Assembly (NCBI RefSeq): GCF_010183535.1
Contig: NC_071331.1
Coordinates: 1 to 64,000 of the forward strand
Length of the DNA stretch: 64,000 nt
Direction of reading: 5' to 3'
From: Caenorhabditis remanei
Taxonomy: Eukaryota; Nematoda; Chromadorea; Rhabditida; Rhabditidae
Positions 37,678 to 45,069 of this stretch are shown here, one piece after another (the first letter of the stretch is position 1; each line of letters opens with the position of its first letter). The notes beneath the pieces are model-generated. The model was not told the DNA's origin. It ran no database searches and saw only the letters and a list, made by a program, of their open reading frames with translations. The position numbers and the translations under genes were made by a program.

Positions 37678-38076
37678 TCAAAGAAAGTTGTCGCGAGTCG
37701 TCTGAGAGGCGAAATGAGGTTTCAACACGGTCACACTCCGTCCTTTTATATGTTTTTTTGCAGGACGACGACCGTTTCCGGATAACTGGCGCATCTTTTT
37801 TTGGGCAACGCTTTTAAGACTCGATTTTAAATTTTGTCCTTGGGCCAATTCCGATACCAAATCTTTTCCGGCACTCACGAGTTGTTGCCCAGCAAATGAG
37901 CTCATAAATTTTGGTATGAAGCTAGCTACAGCACCCAAAACACCGCCCAGGCCACCACCGCGCACATTGCCGCCGCGTTGATATCTCATGCCCATAAAAT
38001 GCCCTGAACCCGGAACATTTTTACGTAGCAATTGTCGATAATCAATTTTCGAAAGGTCGACAGGGACTGGAGCCAT
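37678..38076 (-). CDS. pVI-like minor virion protein, 132 aa
   Basis: Single-exon gene directly upstream of the major capsid gene. The protein has a short polar N-terminus, a glycine-rich segment (residues about 32-48, RYQRGGNVRGGGLGG), a hydrophobic/amphipathic stretch VLGAVASFIPKFMSSFAGQQ, and a strongly basic C-terminal third. This layout matches the small basic protein that Polintons and adenoviruses encode beside the capsid genes (pVI/pX class), which is processed by the viral protease. The double glycines resemble protease sites but none fits the adenovirus consensus exactly. Assignment rests on position and composition, not on a clear sequence match. Confidence 0.6.
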   Translation of the reverse strand: MAPVPVDLSKIDYRQLLRKNVPGSGHFMGMRYQRGGNVRGGGLGGVLGAVASFIPKFMSSFAGQQLVSAGKDLVSELAQGQNLKSSLKSVAQKKMRQLSGNGRRPAKKHIKGRSVTVLKPHFASQTTRDNFL

Positions 38077-38085
38077 TATAAAAGG
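38077..38085 (+). promoter_or_regulatory. TATA box for the protease gene
   Basis: TATAAAAGG, 44 bp before the protease ATG at 38121. It abuts the start codon of the divergent pVI-like gene. Confidence 0.7.
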
Positions 38086-38110
38086 ATGAGCTTTTCACGC
38101 GTTTTCACCG

Positions 38111-38119
38111 CTATTTATA
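38111..38119 (-). promoter_or_regulatory. TATA box for the pVI-like/capsid pair
   Basis: TATAAATAG on the minus strand, 43 bp before the ATG at 38076. It abuts the protease start codon, so the two divergent promoters overlap head to head. Confidence 0.7.
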
Positions 38120-38120
38120 C

Positions 38121-38585
38121 ATGTTTTCCAGTCAGATCAATACGATTTTAAAAGCTGATCCGTATGCAAAACACACATTCCTTGGTGTGTATTGTGCTGA
38201 TGAACTTGCGAATCTTTCTTCAAGAAAAAAGAAATATGGAATTATTGTGAACACGGATACGAGTGATCAACCGGGGCGTCATTGGCAGAGCATATTCATC
38301 GATCACAAACGCACATGTCATTTTTTCTGCTCACTTGGGGAGAAACCAAATCAACTAATACACAATTTTCTTAAGAAATTTCCGCGATGTGTTTTTAATA
38401 CACGAAAACATCAGAAATCCGACACAATAACTTGTGGTGGTTATTGCATTTTTGTACAATCTAATATGGCTCGAGGATACTCTTTCGAAACTATTTGTAA
38501 CGTATTTGACCAGATCGTAGACGACGATATGTTTATAATAAACTATTTGGATGTGGCTCATCATTTTACGGCCTCTATCCGTTGA
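38121..38585 (+). CDS. PRO: Adenovirus-like cysteine protease (maturation protease), 154 aa
   Basis: Single exon. Motifs follow the adenain/Ulp1-like fold: H54-W55 (GRHWQSIFID), a hydrophobic strand ending FFCSLGE at 68-74, Q98 for the oxyanion hole, and the nucleophile C105 in TCGGYC. The expected catalytic acid in the F-[DE]-S-x-G position is a cysteine here (C70). D61 lies nearby but not at the usual place. The family cleaves capsid and core precursors during virion maturation. Whether this copy is active is open. It sits between the pVI-like and zinc-finger genes, with its own TATA box. Confidence 0.85.
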   Translation: MFSSQINTILKADPYAKHTFLGVYCADELANLSSRKKKYGIIVNTDTSDQPGRHWQSIFIDHKRTCHFFCSLGEKPNQLIHNFLKKFPRCVFNTRKHQKSDTITCGGYCIFVQSNMARGYSFETICNVFDQIVDDDMFIINYLDVAHHFTASIR

Positions 38586-38648
38586 GAGAGGGTCATTTTG
38601 ATACTCTACCGTCATACCGAGTGGTGACCCCCCTTTGCTCTCTCAAAA
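38583..38648. repeat. Imperfect inverted repeat before the zinc-finger gene
   Basis: TTGAGAGAGGGTCA at the protease stop codon is mirrored by TGACCCCCC...CTCTCTCAA just before the next ATG. It could be a terminator-like hairpin in the RNA or an operator; there is no TATA box here. Confidence 0.45.
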
Positions 38649-39112
38649 ATGTCATTCGAAGCGTTTTGTCGTGAATGTGACAGACATTTTGCTGACCCTG
38701 CCGCAAAAGTCAACCATGTGGCCCTGTTCCATTACGGAATAACTCCACAACCACCTGCAATCCCTGAAACTATATTCTATGCTATCAATGCGAGCAATCC
38801 TCAAGTCAAGGCCAAAACGTGTCCTGTATGCTGGCTTCATTTCCCAAACCTCGCTCATTGTATTGCCCATGTGGCCGACAAACATCCTGTCAAGCCGATA
38901 ACGACCAGCTCGGCTCCGACACGCGATCACGTTGTTGCAGATTGGAAGGAACTCGCCAAAGCTCAATATCCAAAATATTTCAATGAGGTTTGTCTATTTT
39001 CAAAATGTTTTTTTTCTAAACTTTACATTTATAGTTCCAACGTTCTGATGATGATTCGGATTTCGAGGTTCAATCGGTCGACTTCAGTGACATCGATTCC
39101 TTTCGCGTATAA
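38649..39112 (+). CDS. C2H2 zinc-finger protein, 138 aa, 2 exons
   Basis: Exons 38649-38987 and 39035-39112 are joined in phase 0 over a 47-bp intron (GTTTGT...TTATAG). Two classical C2H2 fingers are visible: C7-x2-C10-x12-H23-x4/5-H at the N-terminus and CPVC-x12-H-x5-H near residues 57-78. The second exon adds an acidic tail (SDDDSDFEVQSVDFSDIDSF). The fingers suggest nucleic-acid binding, and the acidic tail could act in transcription or protein contacts. It lies in the capsid cluster between the protease and penton genes. No named family recognised. Confidence 0.75.
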
Positions 39113-39246
39113 TCGTCTGTAACCATTTTTCATACCACTCTTAATATTAACTTTCACATTTTGGTATAATAAACACATTTATTCAATCTTTTTGAGAATG
39201 CAATACAATCGCTGTGCCTCCACAATTCAATGACTCACAGAAAAAT

Positions 39247-39437
39247 TTTGTATAAGTTTTATACGTCTGGCAGCCAGCTACATCCACTTGAGAAAAGTTT
39301 AGGTAGTTTTAATATAAACAGAATAGTTTATACGTCTGGCAGCCAGCTGCATCCACTTGAACAAAGTTTTAGGTAGTTTTAATATAAACAGTATAGTTTA
39401 TACGTCTGTCAACCAGATGCTCCACTTGAGAAAAGTT
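39247..39437 (+). repeat. Maverick ~83-bp repeat, three copies
   Basis: Each copy has TTTATACGTCTGGCAGCCAG, CATCCACTTGA and an AATATAAACA stretch. It fills most of the intergenic space between the zinc-finger gene (+) and the penton gene (-), both transcribed toward it. Confidence 0.85.
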
Positions 39438-39459
39438 GAAGTATAAACACAATATACAC

Positions 39460-41373
39460 TTATTCGAGCTTTTTAAAATGCAATACAATTATTGTGCTTC
39501 CCCAATTGAAATCAATTGGTTCATCAAACTCGGATAATAGGTCAACACGAATACTATCGATTGTGGAATTCATAAGTGGTAAATATCGAGGGTAAGCAAC
39601 TGTGTGATGAATCATTTCTCCATAACTGCCACGACATGGTATTACTGATAGCAGTGAACTTTTTGTGTTTCCGACAATAATAGGGTCCACAACATCACAA
39701 TACAAATACAATGTGCTGACGTTTCCAAAAAAGTCGACCTTATTTGGAGCCGTTGCGCTTTCCTTTACAATTGTGTCTGTATATCCCAAAAAATAGGCAC
39801 ATCGATCGTCCAATTCAACAAATGCTATATCCGGTTGTAAAAAGTTTACGTGAACTCTACCATTTTGCTCAACAAACTCTAGAAAATCACGAGCCGATAT
39901 TAGGGCATCAGTCTGAATTTTCGCACGCAGATTTTTGAATGCTTCTATGGTTTCTGCTTTTGGTGATGACTCCAACATTAACAGTTGTAATTCTGTATAC
40001 ATTTTCCAATTTTCCTCATTCTCCTTTTGCATTTCGATCAGTAGTTGAAAGTCAGACAGACCCCCATTTGTTGGATTCAGATTGCGGAGAGTATTTTGAA
40101 TGTTTCCCAAACCGTCGATTATTTGCAGAACTGTAGTGGCCGGAGGTTGTTTATCGATGGTATCAACTGGTTGTACGTTTCCCAACTCATCAATTTGTTG
40201 GGATTGTTCATTGTTAACAATAGAAGGTTGTTTAGAGATGGTGGTTCCTGTGGTCTTTGCGTCGGTTACATTCACACCTAACCGAGCAGGAAGGGGGTTA
40301 GTAGGGGTGTTATTTGACTGAGTATTCCCAAACTCATCAATTTGCTGCCCATCTTTAACAGCAGGATGTTGTTTAGTGACGGTTGCAGACGGTTTTGTAG
40401 ACTTTGTTTCCTCCGGATGCTGAGTATTCCCAAACTCATCAATTTGCTGCCCATCTTTAACAGCAGGATGTTGTTTAGTGACGGTTGCAGACGGTTTTGT
40501 AGACTTTGTTTCCTCCGGATGCTGAGTATTCCCAAACTCATCAATTTGCTGCCCATCTTTAACAGCAGGATGTTGTTTAGTGACGGTTGCAGATGGTTTT
40601 GTGGACTTTGTTTCTTTAGGATTCTCAATGTTAACAACCGGAGCCGATTTAGTGCCAATTGCCTGTGTATTCCCTAAATCATCAATTTCTTTTGGTTGGT
40701 CAACATTAACAGCAGGAGATTGTTTGATTGTCGTGTCAATTGAATGTGTATTGCCCAAACCGTCGATCAGTTTTGGTTGTCCATCTTCAAGAACCGGGGG
40801 AAGTTTAACTGTCCCAATTGATTGTGTATTACCCAAACCATCAATTTTTTGTGGTTTCGCATCTTTACCACCAAGGGTCGGTTTAGTTATTGTTGTGGTA
40901 CCGATAGTAGATACATTACCCAAACCATCGATGTGTTTTGTTTGCCCATCTTGAATAGGGTCAGGCTCAGATTGAATGTTCCCCAAGTTGTCTATTGCTT
41001 TGGGTGCCTCCCGCTTGATACGTTTTGCCTGATCAATCACATTTACCAATTCGGCATCGATAGCATTGCGTTTTTGACGAACTGTTTTTTTCACTCCATT
41101 CAAAGTCTCGATTATTTGGTTAAGATCTGCATAGTGGGCTGGTGGGAATGTAATATGAGCAGGTGGGGTTTTTGATTTAAAGTGTATCCAAAAATTTAGT
41201 GGTTTCACAACGTTCACAAATGAATACGGGTATATTATATCGGTGGCAGCAACAACATATTTATCGCGTTCTAGATTCAACACTTCGGGAAGTCTTGTGA
41301 CATATCGCGATGATGTATTTTTGAATTGTGAATTTGGAGCCGACGAGGGGAGCGTGACATAAAAGTCGTTCAT
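39460..41373 (-). CDS. Minor capsid (penton) protein with large repeat insertion, 637 aa
   Basis: Single exon. The N-terminus MNDFYVTLPSS and the following RLPEVLNLERDKYVVAATDI are the typical opening of the Polinton penton protein. The C-terminal 200 residues carry the rest of the fold (FLGYTDTIV, LYLYCDVVDPIIVGNTKSSL). Between them, about residues 115-430, lies a low-complexity insertion of some 11 units built on ID[GE][LF]GN-x-Q. Three consecutive units are 34-residue (102-bp) near-perfect copies at about 40325-40630. The protein is therefore much longer than usual for the family. Start taken at the ATG at 41373; an upstream TTG is not used. A minus-strand TATA box lies 38 bp upstream. It would form the capsid vertex. 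Confidence 0.82.
   Translation of the reverse strand: MNDFYVTLPSSAPNSQFKNTSSRYVTRLPEVLNLERDKYVVAATDIIYPYSFVNVVKPLNFWIHFKSKTPPAHITFPPAHYADLNQIIETLNGVKKTVRQKRNAIDAELVNVIDQAKRIKREAPKAIDNLGNIQSEPDPIQDGQTKHIDGLGNVSTIGTTTITKPTLGGKDAKPQKIDGLGNTQSIGTVKLPPVLEDGQPKLIDGLGNTHSIDTTIKQSPAVNVDQPKEIDDLGNTQAIGTKSAPVVNIENPKETKSTKPSATVTKQHPAVKDGQQIDEFGNTQHPEETKSTKPSATVTKQHPAVKDGQQIDEFGNTQHPEETKSTKPSATVTKQHPAVKDGQQIDEFGNTQSNNTPTNPLPARLGVNVTDAKTTGTTISKQPSIVNNEQSQQIDELGNVQPVDTIDKQPPATTVLQIIDGLGNIQNTLRNLNPTNGGLSDFQLLIEMQKENEENWKMYTELQLLMLESSPKAETIEAFKNLRAKIQTDALISARDFLEFVEQNGRVHVNFLQPDIAFVELDDRCAYFLGYTDTIVKESATAPNKVDFFGNVSTLYLYCDVVDPIIVGNTKSSLLSVIPCRGSYGEMIHHTVAYPRYLPLMNSTIDSIRVDLLSEFDEPIDFNWGSTIIVLHFKKLE
40320..40632 (-). 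repeat. 102-bp coding repeat in the penton gene
   Basis: Three near-identical in-frame 102-bp units encoding 34 residues each, with KPSATVTKQHP and DGQQIDEFGN. They are much more alike than the other ID-x-GN units, so the expansion is recent. Confidence 0.9.
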
Positions 41374-41403
41374 TTCTGATATCAAACCTGCAAACGGAAT
41401 TTG

Positions 41404-41411
41404 CTTTTATA
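41404..41411 (-). promoter_or_regulatory. TATA box for the penton gene
   Basis: TATAAAAG on the minus strand, 38 bp before the ATG at 41373. Confidence 0.65.
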
Positions 41412-41435
41412 GTGTTTTTTCCACGGAGCAAAAAG

Positions 41436-41444
41436 TATAAAAGG
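41436..41444 (+). promoter_or_regulatory. TATA box for the small membrane protein/ATPase pair
   Basis: TATAAAAGG, 34 bp before the ATG at 41470. It is divergent from the penton TATA box 25 bp away. Confidence 0.7.
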
Positions 41445-41469
41445 ACACACGATTCGGTTGAAAAGAACA

Positions 41470-41646
41470 ATGAGTAACACAACTGATACATTTCTTGGAG
41501 CTCACCAAACCCTTCTTTATCCAATAACAATTAACATATTTGTGACAGTGTCCATATTTTTTGCCATCTGCCCATGTCTTTACAAACTAATTCAACGAGG
41601 CAAAGTGCAGGATTCCAATTCCGATTCCCCTCTCAAACTACCATAA
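41470..41646 (+). CDS. Small single-span membrane protein, 58 aa
   Basis: First start codon after the TATA box. The protein has a polar N-terminus of about 15 residues, one hydrophobic span (about residues 17-42, LLYPITINIFVTVSIFFAIC), then a short basic and polar tail. The last 73 bp overlap the start of the ATPase gene in another frame. The promoter position argues that this frame is real. No homologue recognised; a small virion or host-membrane protein is possible. Confidence 0.55.
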   Translation: MSNTTDTFLGAHQTLLYPITINIFVTVSIFFAICPCLYKLIQRGKVQDSNSDSPLKLP

Positions 41647-42233
41647 TTGGGGCAACTCAATCGGGGAAAACCACCATGCTCAAAAAGATTTTAGAAAGTG
41701 ATGCAATGTTCGAAGCACCAATAGACAATATATTTTGGTTTTATGGGTGTGATACCCCTGGAATACCGAGACATTGGTCAAAGTTGCGAGCATTCGAAGG
41801 AATGCCTGATGTCGATGTTTTGAAACAATACAAGAACCAAAATAACATTGTAGTTTGTGACGACCTTATGAACTTTTTTGCTCGAGACAAAAAGTCACTA
41901 AACTTGCTCAACGATCTTTTCTGTGTTTATGCACATCACCTCAATTGTGCCATCTTCAACCTAGTTCAATCTGCGTTTGCATTACCACCGGTTACACGGA
42001 ACAACAGCACATATCTAATTTTGATGCGCAATTTGTCTGATGCGGCTCAAATTAAAAATCTTTTGGTACAACAGTTTGGTGACAAATGGCGAGGAGCATA
42101 TCAAGCATACCAGGAAGTTATGAGTAAGCCATACCAAGCATTGATGATCAATAATGACCCTCTGGCCAATCCAATGATGCGAATTTTGTCCGATTTTACC
42201 GGAGACTATCCAAAAGCGCATGTGCCCGTCTGA
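41574..42233 (+). CDS. ATP: FtsK/HerA-type genome-packaging ATPase, 219 aa
   Basis: Single exon. Walker A GATQSGKT at residues 26-33 follows a short N-terminal strand (FRFPSQTTIIG). Walker B VVCDD at 93-97 ends in two acids. A later N-rich segment (RNNSTYLILMRN) fits the sensor region. Length is normal for the A32-like ATPases of Polintons and related double jelly-roll viruses, which drive DNA into capsids. Its start lies inside the small membrane protein gene, so both would come from one transcript unless there is a second start site. Confidence 0.9.
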   Translation: MSLQTNSTRQSAGFQFRFPSQTTIIGATQSGKTTMLKKILESDAMFEAPIDNIFWFYGCDTPGIPRHWSKLRAFEGMPDVDVLKQYKNQNNIVVCDDLMNFFARDKKSLNLLNDLFCVYAHHLNCAIFNLVQSAFALPPVTRNNSTYLILMRNLSDAAQIKNLLVQQFGDKWRGAYQAYQEVMSKPYQALMINNDPLANPMMRILSDFTGDYPKAHVPV

Positions 42234-42241
42234 GAAAACAC

Positions 42242-42251
42242 TATAAAAAGG
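42242..42251 (+). promoter_or_regulatory. TATA box for the 103-aa/392-aa pair
   Basis: TATAAAAAGG just after the ATPase stop codon, 38 bp before the ATG at 42280. An out-of-frame ATG at 42261 lies upstream of the likely start of transcription. Confidence 0.7.
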
Positions 42252-42279
42252 ATTTGCACAATGTGGACTTTCACCCAAA

Positions 42280-42591
42280 ATGGCCGCACAATTGATTGTT
42301 CACTCTGATTTTTTGAATAAAGTGTTGAGGCATAATAAAGCTGCTTTACGTCAGGCCACATCAAAACAAATTAATATTCTAGTCGAAATAGTCTACAATC
42401 TACTAAACTCAAAAAATATACCTCTCGACGCTACTGAATTGACAATTCTACGTCCAATTCATTCACAATTGACAACACTTTCACGCACAAATAGTGTTGA
42501 AAGTGCTCGGAAAATTCTATATAAGCTGACCAAATCACAGCTAACATCATTCATTATTCCTGCATTAATAGCAGCGCGTCTACGACGATGA
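42280..42591 (+). CDS. Conserved-type small helical protein, 103 aa, unknown function
   Basis: Single exon, predicted mostly helical and basic. Its leucine-rich layout (LRQATSKQINILVEIVYNLL, a spacer, KLTKSQLTSFIIPAL) and position beside the ATPase and a basic protein resemble a small ORF of unknown function that I recall next to the core genes of animal Polintons and adintoviruses. I could not check this by alignment. Its stop overlaps the next start as ATGA. Confidence 0.6.
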   Translation: MAAQLIVHSDFLNKVLRHNKAALRQATSKQINILVEIVYNLLNSKNIPLDATELTILRPIHSQLTTLSRTNSVESARKILYKLTKSQLTSFIIPALIAARLRR

Positions 42592-43766
42592 AGCTCGTTC
42601 GAAAGTATCACGTTGTTCCTTATGAAGATGGTTCTGCTGTGGAGTCGGCTAAACGATTTTTGGAAGTTATTCTCAACGATGAAACCTTGGATGCTACAAC
42701 AAAATGTCGATTCTATCAAGATTTGCTTTATCGCATTCGTCAATATAAGGATTTGCCTATTGTCAATCACGAAATGTTTGATATTCTCAAAGAAAACTAT
42801 TTTAAACACACCCCCACACAACAAGCCCCAAGACGCTCGAATATCGACGAGGTAATAGTGTCTAAACGGAGCAAAATTGAACCAAAGGTAGAACCAAAGA
42901 TGGAACCAAAGGTGGAACCAAAGGTGGAACCAAAAGTAGAGGAAAAATTTGAGCCAATAGTCACACCAATCATTGAGCCGAAACTAGAACCGAAAGTTGA
43001 ACCATATGTCGAGAGACAAATGGAATATGCACCTATGCCACGAGCACAAGTGGTGGCAACTCAACCAACGCGTCGCGCACACAAACGGACTCGCCCTATT
43101 TCACAGGCCAAAGTACCACGAAAGAGAGGCAGAACCGACTCTCCACCTCGCCAATATGTAGAACCGCACTCGTATGTAGACGATCGTCGCGAACCAGGCG
43201 CATTGAAGCCTTTGCGATCCCGCAAAGACTACCGCTTTGCACCATATCCAAACAGAAAACCCGGTAGAAAGATTGTGAAAAAGAGCAAACGCAAGCCAAA
43301 AATAGAAGATGTGGATGTGAAGCCTGATTTCAAACTGGACATTAAGCCCGACATTAAACCCGACATTAAACCAGACATCAAACCTGACATTAAACCTGAT
43401 GTGAAGCCTGATATAAAACCCGATGTCAAACCTGACATCAAACCACGAATAAAACCAAAGGCGGAAATTAAAACCGAACTTGATGATGATTGGGATATCA
43501 GACCAGACATTAAACCAGACATTAAACCGGACGTGAAGCCCAAGCGAAAACTTAAAGTGGAATCGACGAGACGCGGCACAAAAAGAATGTACAAGGCTGA
43601 CGAACGAGATGTCCCGCCCGTATCAAAAAAGAAAAAACTTGGGTTGAAAAGGCCGAGGCAGGCTGAACCGGGAATTGTTGGTACGCAACCAAAGAAGCGA
43701 AGGACTCTACCAGGATTTGGTGCTCCACCTGGCTCGCGTATATATTGCCGATTGTGGAAATTTTAA
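42588..43766 (+). CDS. Basic repeat-rich protein (KPDIKPD / EPKVEPK), 392 aa
   Basis: The N-terminal 70 residues look folded (KLVRKYHVVPYEDGS, then a helical CRFYQDLLYRIRQY segment ending NHEMFDIL). The rest is low complexity. About residues 97-135 repeat EPKVEPK. About 245-300 and 305-325 repeat the five-residue D[IV]KP-P-type unit more than 15 times. Basic clusters (KRTRPISQAKVPRKRGR, KKKKLGLKRPRQ) look like nuclear or DNA-binding signals. It overlaps the 103-aa gene by ATGA, so the two are likely co-expressed. Possibly a core or genome-associated virion protein; that role is inferred only. Confidence 0.65.
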   Translation: MKLVRKYHVVPYEDGSAVESAKRFLEVILNDETLDATTKCRFYQDLLYRIRQYKDLPIVNHEMFDILKENYFKHTPTQQAPRRSNIDEVIVSKRSKIEPKVEPKMEPKVEPKVEPKVEEKFEPIVTPIIEPKLEPKVEPYVERQMEYAPMPRAQVVATQPTRRAHKRTRPISQAKVPRKRGRTDSPPRQYVEPHSYVDDRREPGALKPLRSRKDYRFAPYPNRKPGRKIVKKSKRKPKIEDVDVKPDFKLDIKPDIKPDIKPDIKPDIKPDVKPDIKPDVKPDIKPRIKPKAEIKTELDDDWDIRPDIKPDIKPDVKPKRKLKVESTRRGTKRMYKADERDVPPVSKKKKLGLKRPRQAEPGIVGTQPKKRRTLPGFGAPPGSRIYCRLWKF

Positions 43767-43770
43767 ATAC

Positions 43771-43778
43771 TATATAAG
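43771..43778 (+). promoter_or_regulatory. TATA box for the integrase gene
   Basis: TATATAAG, 38 bp before the ATG at 43809. Confidence 0.6.
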
Positions 43779-43808
43779 TGTTGTTCTTCTCTTCTATTTT
43801 ATTCTATA

Positions 43809-44870
43809 ATGGACGCCGATATTAAAAATGTTTATACTAATAAAGATTATCCTTGTGCATTCACTTCTGTTGCAAGTGTTTACAATTTCCTCAAAGAAAA
43901 GTACCCCACACTAACATATGAGCACGTCGAACAAGTTTTGGAAGATGTCGAGAGTTTTACGTTACATAGACCCAATCGAAAACGATTTCCTCGTTTGAAA
44001 ACAGTGGGTGTTGGTGTATACACGGATCTTCAAGCAGACTTGGTGGACATGTCCAAATACAAGACACAAAATGACTCTATCACATTTCTATTGACGGTTA
44101 TCGACATTTACACTAGAATTCTGTTTGTGCGCCCTCTAAAGGCAAAGGGTGGTGCTGGTGTCGCTGCAGCTTTCGAGAACATTTTCAATGAGATGGGTAT
44201 GACTCCGCACATTGTTTTCACCGATGATGGAAAAGAATTTTACAACACACATGTTCAAACCTTGTTCAAAAAACACAATGTTTCACTTGTTTCACCGAAA
44301 AACGACACTAAATGTGGTGTTGTTGAGCGTGTAAATCGGACATTGAAGACAAGACTCGCAAAGTATATGACACATGTCTATAAACATCGTTATATTGATG
44401 CCTTGCCAAAAGTGGTATTAGGTATCAACAATAGTGTAAATCGCGGAATTGGAAAAAAACCCGTCGAAGTAAAGCTGGGAGACTTTCCAATACCGATTCC
44501 TGATGGTAAAACTTTTAAAATCAAGTTTAAAATTGGCGATCATGTGCGTCTTGCATCCAAACGAGGTCTTTTCGACAAGGGATATGAACAAGGGTGGACA
44601 ACAGAGGTTTTTGTGGTTAGTAAAGTTATGCCGGGTCGACCAGTCACATTCAATGTTGTGGATACAAATGGTGAGAAAGTGGAGGGCATTTTTTACACAA
44701 AGGAGCTCACCAAGTGCACATATCGAGCAGACGGGACATACCGCATAGAGTCTGTCATATCGAGAAGAACGCGAAGAGGAATACGAGAGTGCTTGGTTCG
44801 ATGGGAGGGATATACGGCCGATTCAGACAGCTGGGTGCCCGAAAGCGCAATTCTACATTTGGATTTATAA
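43809..44870 (+). CDS. INT: Retroviral-type integrase with C-terminal chromodomain, 353 aa
   Basis: Single exon. The rve catalytic core shows D77 (LQADLVDM), D139 (FTDDGKEF) and E173 (VVERVNRTLK), a D,D,~34,E arrangement. An N-terminal helical region precedes it, and an SH3-like basic region follows (FKIGDHVRLASKRGLFDKG). The last 48 residues form a chromodomain: YRIESVISRRTRRGIRECLV, RWEGY, DSWVPES. Integrases of this class cut and join element ends. The chromodomain may steer insertion to marked chromatin. All three catalytic acids are present, so the enzyme looks functional. It converges on the polymerase gene. Confidence 0.95.
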   Translation: MDADIKNVYTNKDYPCAFTSVASVYNFLKEKYPTLTYEHVEQVLEDVESFTLHRPNRKRFPRLKTVGVGVYTDLQADLVDMSKYKTQNDSITFLLTVIDIYTRILFVRPLKAKGGAGVAAAFENIFNEMGMTPHIVFTDDGKEFYNTHVQTLFKKHNVSLVSPKNDTKCGVVERVNRTLKTRLAKYMTHVYKHRYIDALPKVVLGINNSVNRGIGKKPVEVKLGDFPIPIPDGKTFKIKFKIGDHVRLASKRGLFDKGYEQGWTTEVFVVSKVMPGRPVTFNVVDTNGEKVEGIFYTKELTKCTYRADGTYRIESVISRRTRRGIRECLVRWEGYTADSDSWVPESAILHLDL

Positions 44871-44924
44871 CACTTTTTATATTTATAAACAATTTTATTT
44901 TTTTAAAACCGGGTTAAAAATACA

Positions 44925-45060
44925 TATATACTCGTTAAACAATAAAAAATACATACTCGTAACAAAAAATACATACACGTAACAAAAAAATACATACTCG
45001 TAACAAAAAATACATACTCGTAACAAAAAATACATACTCGTAACAAAAAAATACTATTAA
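44925..45060. repeat. ~20-bp tandem repeat between integrase and polymerase
   Basis: About six copies of AAAAAATACATACTCGTAAC between the two convergent gene ends. It may hold the polyadenylation signals of both genes. Confidence 0.85.
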
Positions 45061-45069
45061 CAAAAAACA

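Noticed and set aside
40278..41175. Plus-strand and other-frame proteins opposite the penton repeats
   Set aside because: Shadow frames of the 102-bp coding repeat.
43229..43594. Minus-strand frame rich in SGLMSGL opposite the 392-aa gene
   Set aside because: It is the antisense shadow of the DIKPD repeats.
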